DNA of 64,000 bases from the NCBI GenBank assembly GCA_914767715.1, contig OU612065.1:34784001-34848000 (forward strand), read 5' to 3'. The translations under genes and the position numbers were made by a program. Positions 61,723-64,000 of this stretch are shown piece by piece. Every line of letters begins with the position of its first letter. Positions within the stretch are counted from its first letter, which is position 1. The notes under the pieces are model-generated. The model had not been told where the DNA came from. It made no database searches and worked only from the letters and a program-made list of their open reading frames with translations. This stretch comes from Membranipora membranacea. Its lineage: Eukaryota > Bryozoa > Gymnolaemata > Cheilostomatida > Membraniporidae.

Positions 61723-64000
61723 TTTTTTTCTTTTTTTTTCCGGTTTCTGTTTGTGTTTATTTGTAATAAAAGGTTCTTCTAAAAAAAAAATGATGACAGC
61801 GGAGCGATCAGGTAGTCAGAGACTAGAATGGCGACCGCCCGATTAACAGTATGACCAAGAACTATGTGGCCGAAGACAGCCCAAGGAACCCCGCCCGCCG
61901 CGCCTGCTGACTATGCACCACACCCCCACAGGGCCCTGGTCAGCCGACCACGCAGACCAAGGGGCTCACAAACCCGTTCACCAGGAAGGTACCTGTTGAG
62001 CAGGTTTACACCTGTCGTCAACAGGGACCTTGCCCCCCTGCAGTTGTTGGCTCTTTGAGGGACAACTCCAAGTTTACTTCTTGTGAAACTAACATTTTGT
62101 GAGCTCACACAGATCTCACAATTTGCAATTGTTTTTGAATATAATATTAAAAAGCGATATTTAAATAGCATTTGCACCGGCATAATTTTAAGGTGCTCAA
62201 AGAATGAAGTTACATGGCCTCGTGGATGAATTTTTAAAATGACACGGAGTGCTGATTTTTGTAAAAGTAAAATTTGGTTTATCTCGCATTCAGCTGCATG
62301 GCCCCAGAACTCGATGCCGTAAATTAAGTGTGGGTAAAAAAATGTGTAGTATAAATTTATCATCATTGGGATATCTAAATATGGTCTTATGGAACGCATG
62401 AGCAACAGTATAAAATTGAGCTGTTTACAAATTTGTACAATATGAGGTTTAAAAGTTATGTTACTGTCAAGCTCAATCCCTAAGAATTTTGTATTTAATT
62501 TATTATCAAGCTGGTTTCCACCCATATTTAAAATGTAGTTTTCCGGAGTTTTAATCAGTTTATTTGGAGCTTTAAAAATGACCTGGAAAGTTTTAGAGTA
62601 ATTCAAAATGAGCTTGTTTGCAATACACCAAGTTTCTACTTTGTGCAGATTTTCTTGCACTAAATGGGAATCTGTTGAAAAAATGTTTGTGTCATCTGCA
62701 AATAAAATATATTCAAGGTCAGGAGCTGATTTTATAAGATCATTAATAAATATATGAAATAAGATTGGGCCTAGAACTGAGCCTTGAGGTACCCCAATTT
62801 TAATCGGCAGCCATGATGAACTGTGCGAATCCAGCTTCACATACTGGTACCTCTCGGATAAATATGTTTTTACAAGATTACAAGCATCAGGGGTGAAATT
62901 ATAGTAAGGTAGTTTTGCGATTAAAATTTCATGGTCTATGGTGTCAAAAGCTTTACTAAAATCTAGAAATATTCCTTGGGTTATGTCACTATTGTTAAAA
63001 TTCTTATAGAGTTTCTCCATTAAGCGTGAAATAGCTAATGAAGTGTTGCGGTTTTCCCGGAAACCAAACTGGCTATCGCTAAAAATATTGTTATTTTCAA
63101 AGTGGAAACGCAGCTGTGATGCTAAAGTCTTTTCTACAAGTTTGGATAATGCTGTTAAAATTGAAATCGGCCTATAGTTATTAGGGTCTGACTTAGATCC
63201 CTTTTTGTGAAGTGGTGTTACACGGGCAATCTTTTGGCTATCCGGGAATTTCGAGGTACGCACTATTAAGTTAATCATGTGGGTTAAGATCGGTGAAAGT
63301 GTGGTTTTATTTTCTTTTATAAGGCTGATGGGTATTCCATCATAGCCCGTAGCTTTCCTTTCCGATGAACAGTTGATTACAGACTCAGTTATCTCATTAG
63401 AAATCTCTAAAAAGTCAAATGCTGGCAAATTATTGTCATTTATTAAATATGAGCTATAGCTGATTGTTGGAGTTGGGAGATCACCTGCTAAAGCTTTCCC
63501 CACACTAGCAAAATGAGTATTAAAAGCTTCAGAAATTTCTTGAATCGAAGTAATTTTTGTGCCCTGAGATTCTATGTACTGTGGTGGGGTATTTGCTTTC
63601 GAATCCATATGTAACATTCTATTTATAAAATTCCATTTTTCATTTTGGTTGAATTTACAATTTTCAAATTCAGATTTATAGAACTCCTTTTTAGCACTTT
63701 TGATTGCCATTGTCACAGAATTACGAAACTTTATATATTTATCCAGAGCCACCTTGTTAAATGGCTCTTCTTGCGTTTGCTTATAAGATTTTAAGCGTTC
63801 CTCCATCAGTTTGTGAATTATATTAGTCATCCAGGGCTTTCTAAATTGCAGCTTTTTAATTTTCTTTCCAGTTTTGATTGTTGTTGCCTCAGATAGCTTT
63901 TCTTTAAAAGTGTCTGTAAATAATGCAAAAGCTGTATCTGGATCATTACATTCAAGTACGTTTAACCAGCACTTCCGGTCATCGATTTTCTGTTTGAAAA
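61723..64000 (-). mobile_element. Non-LTR retrotransposon (LINE), 3' portion, runs off the window
   Basis: The minus-strand element ends 3' in a poly(A) tail (plus-strand T-run 61723-61739) after a 3' UTR of about 170 bp. The ORF runs uninterrupted from the window edge to its stop at 61911. The 5' UTR, any ORF1 and the endonuclease lie beyond the window. Confidence 0.9.
61911..64000 (-). CDS. LINE ORF2, reverse transcriptase (5' end outside the window)
   Basis: An open frame of nearly 700 codons continues to the window edge; the first internal Met is at 63830. Reverse-transcriptase blocks appear in order: NNYRPISILTALSKLVEK, DSQFGFRENRNT, IFLDFSKAFDTIDH (first catalytic Asp), GVPQGSVLGPILFHIFINDL, YILFADDTNIF (catalytic Asp pair), and a C-terminal YGIEFWGHA region. 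All catalytic residues are intact and there are no stops, so the copy may be recent. The block pattern fits the Jockey/CR1-type group; the clade needs a tree. The 3' end of the frame is GC-rich compared with the rest. Confidence 0.93.
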   Translation of the reverse strand, partial: FKQKIDDRKCWLNVLECNDPDTAFALFTDTFKEKLSEATTIKTGKKIKKLQFRKPWMTNIIHKLMEERLKSYKQTQEEPFNKVALDKYIKFRNSVTMAIKSAKKEFYKSEFENCKFNQNEKWNFINRMLHMDSKANTPPQYIESQGTKITSIQEISEAFNTHFASVGKALAGDLPTPTISYSSYLINDNNLPAFDFLEISNEITESVINCSSERKATGYDGIPISLIKENKTTLSPILTHMINLIVRTSKFPDSQKIARVTPLHKKGSKSDPNNYRPISILTALSKLVEKTLASQLRFHFENNNIFSDSQFGFRENRNTSLAISRLMEKLYKNFNNSDITQGIFLDFSKAFDTIDHEILIAKLPYYNFTPDACNLVKTYLSERYQYVKLDSHSSSWLPIKIGVPQGSVLGPILFHIFINDLIKSAPDLEYILFADDTNIFSTDSHLVQENLHKVETWCIANKLILNYSKTFQVIFKAPNKLIKTPENYILNMGGNQLDNKLNTKFLGIELDSNITFKPHIVQICKQLNFILLLMRSIRPYLDIPMMINLYYTFFYPHLIYGIEFWGHAAECEINQILLLQKSALRVILKIHPRGHVTSFFEHLKIMPVQMLFKYRFLILYSKTIANCEICVSSQNVSFTRSKLGVVPQRANNCRGARSLLTTGVNLLNRYLPGERVCEPLGLRGRLTRALWGCGA

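Overview
This is nuclear DNA from an invertebrate animal. It is AT-rich, with GT-AG introns mostly of 150-900 bp and small exons. The genes are animal or general eukaryotic families: VPS8, ELAPOR, CFAP276, Arp1 and a DEG/ENaC channel. There are also tRNA-derived repeats, a hAT-type MITE and LINE retrotransposons. An early-branching lineage such as a sponge, placozoan or cnidarian is possible, but the sequence alone does not settle the phylum. All multi-exon models below were built by hand from splice sites, reading phase and remembered family features; no alignment was run.

Layout. 1-3504: three tRNA-Thr(TGT) genes, each split by an intron of 186-194 nt, plus a tRNA-derived SINE and a GC-rich hairpin block. 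3505-16295 (+): 23 exons of VPS8, a CORVET subunit with a C-terminal RING; its N-terminal part lies outside the window or was not found. 17053-20437 (+): a six-exon RING E3-ligase-like gene. 21520-35552 (-): a 20-exon ELAPOR1/2 (KIAA1324) transmembrane receptor gene. 36069-37809 (+): CFAP276, a ciliary microtubule inner protein, head-to-head with ELAPOR and with an RFX X-box-like site in the shared promoter. 38880-39600: remnant of a LINE. 40075-44683 (+): nine-exon Arp1/centractin with a hAT MITE in intron 3. 44684-50294: gene-poor. 50295-58061 (+): a DEG/ENaC channel gene with a possible alternative first exon and a fold-back element in an intron. 59073-60991 (+): a small six-exon gene for a secreted, dibasic-rich protein of unknown family. 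61403-64000: a minisatellite, a tRNA-related repeat, and a LINE (minus strand) inserted into that repeat.

How the genes relate. They are independent eukaryotic genes, not an operon. VPS8 and ELAPOR both belong to the endolysosomal system, Arp1 to dynactin and CFAP276 to the axoneme; the proximity of VPS8 and ELAPOR may be chance. The least ordinary signals are the long tRNA-Thr introns, the X-box in front of CFAP276, the perfect-TSD hAT MITE, the alternative first exon of the channel and the orphan secreted precursor.
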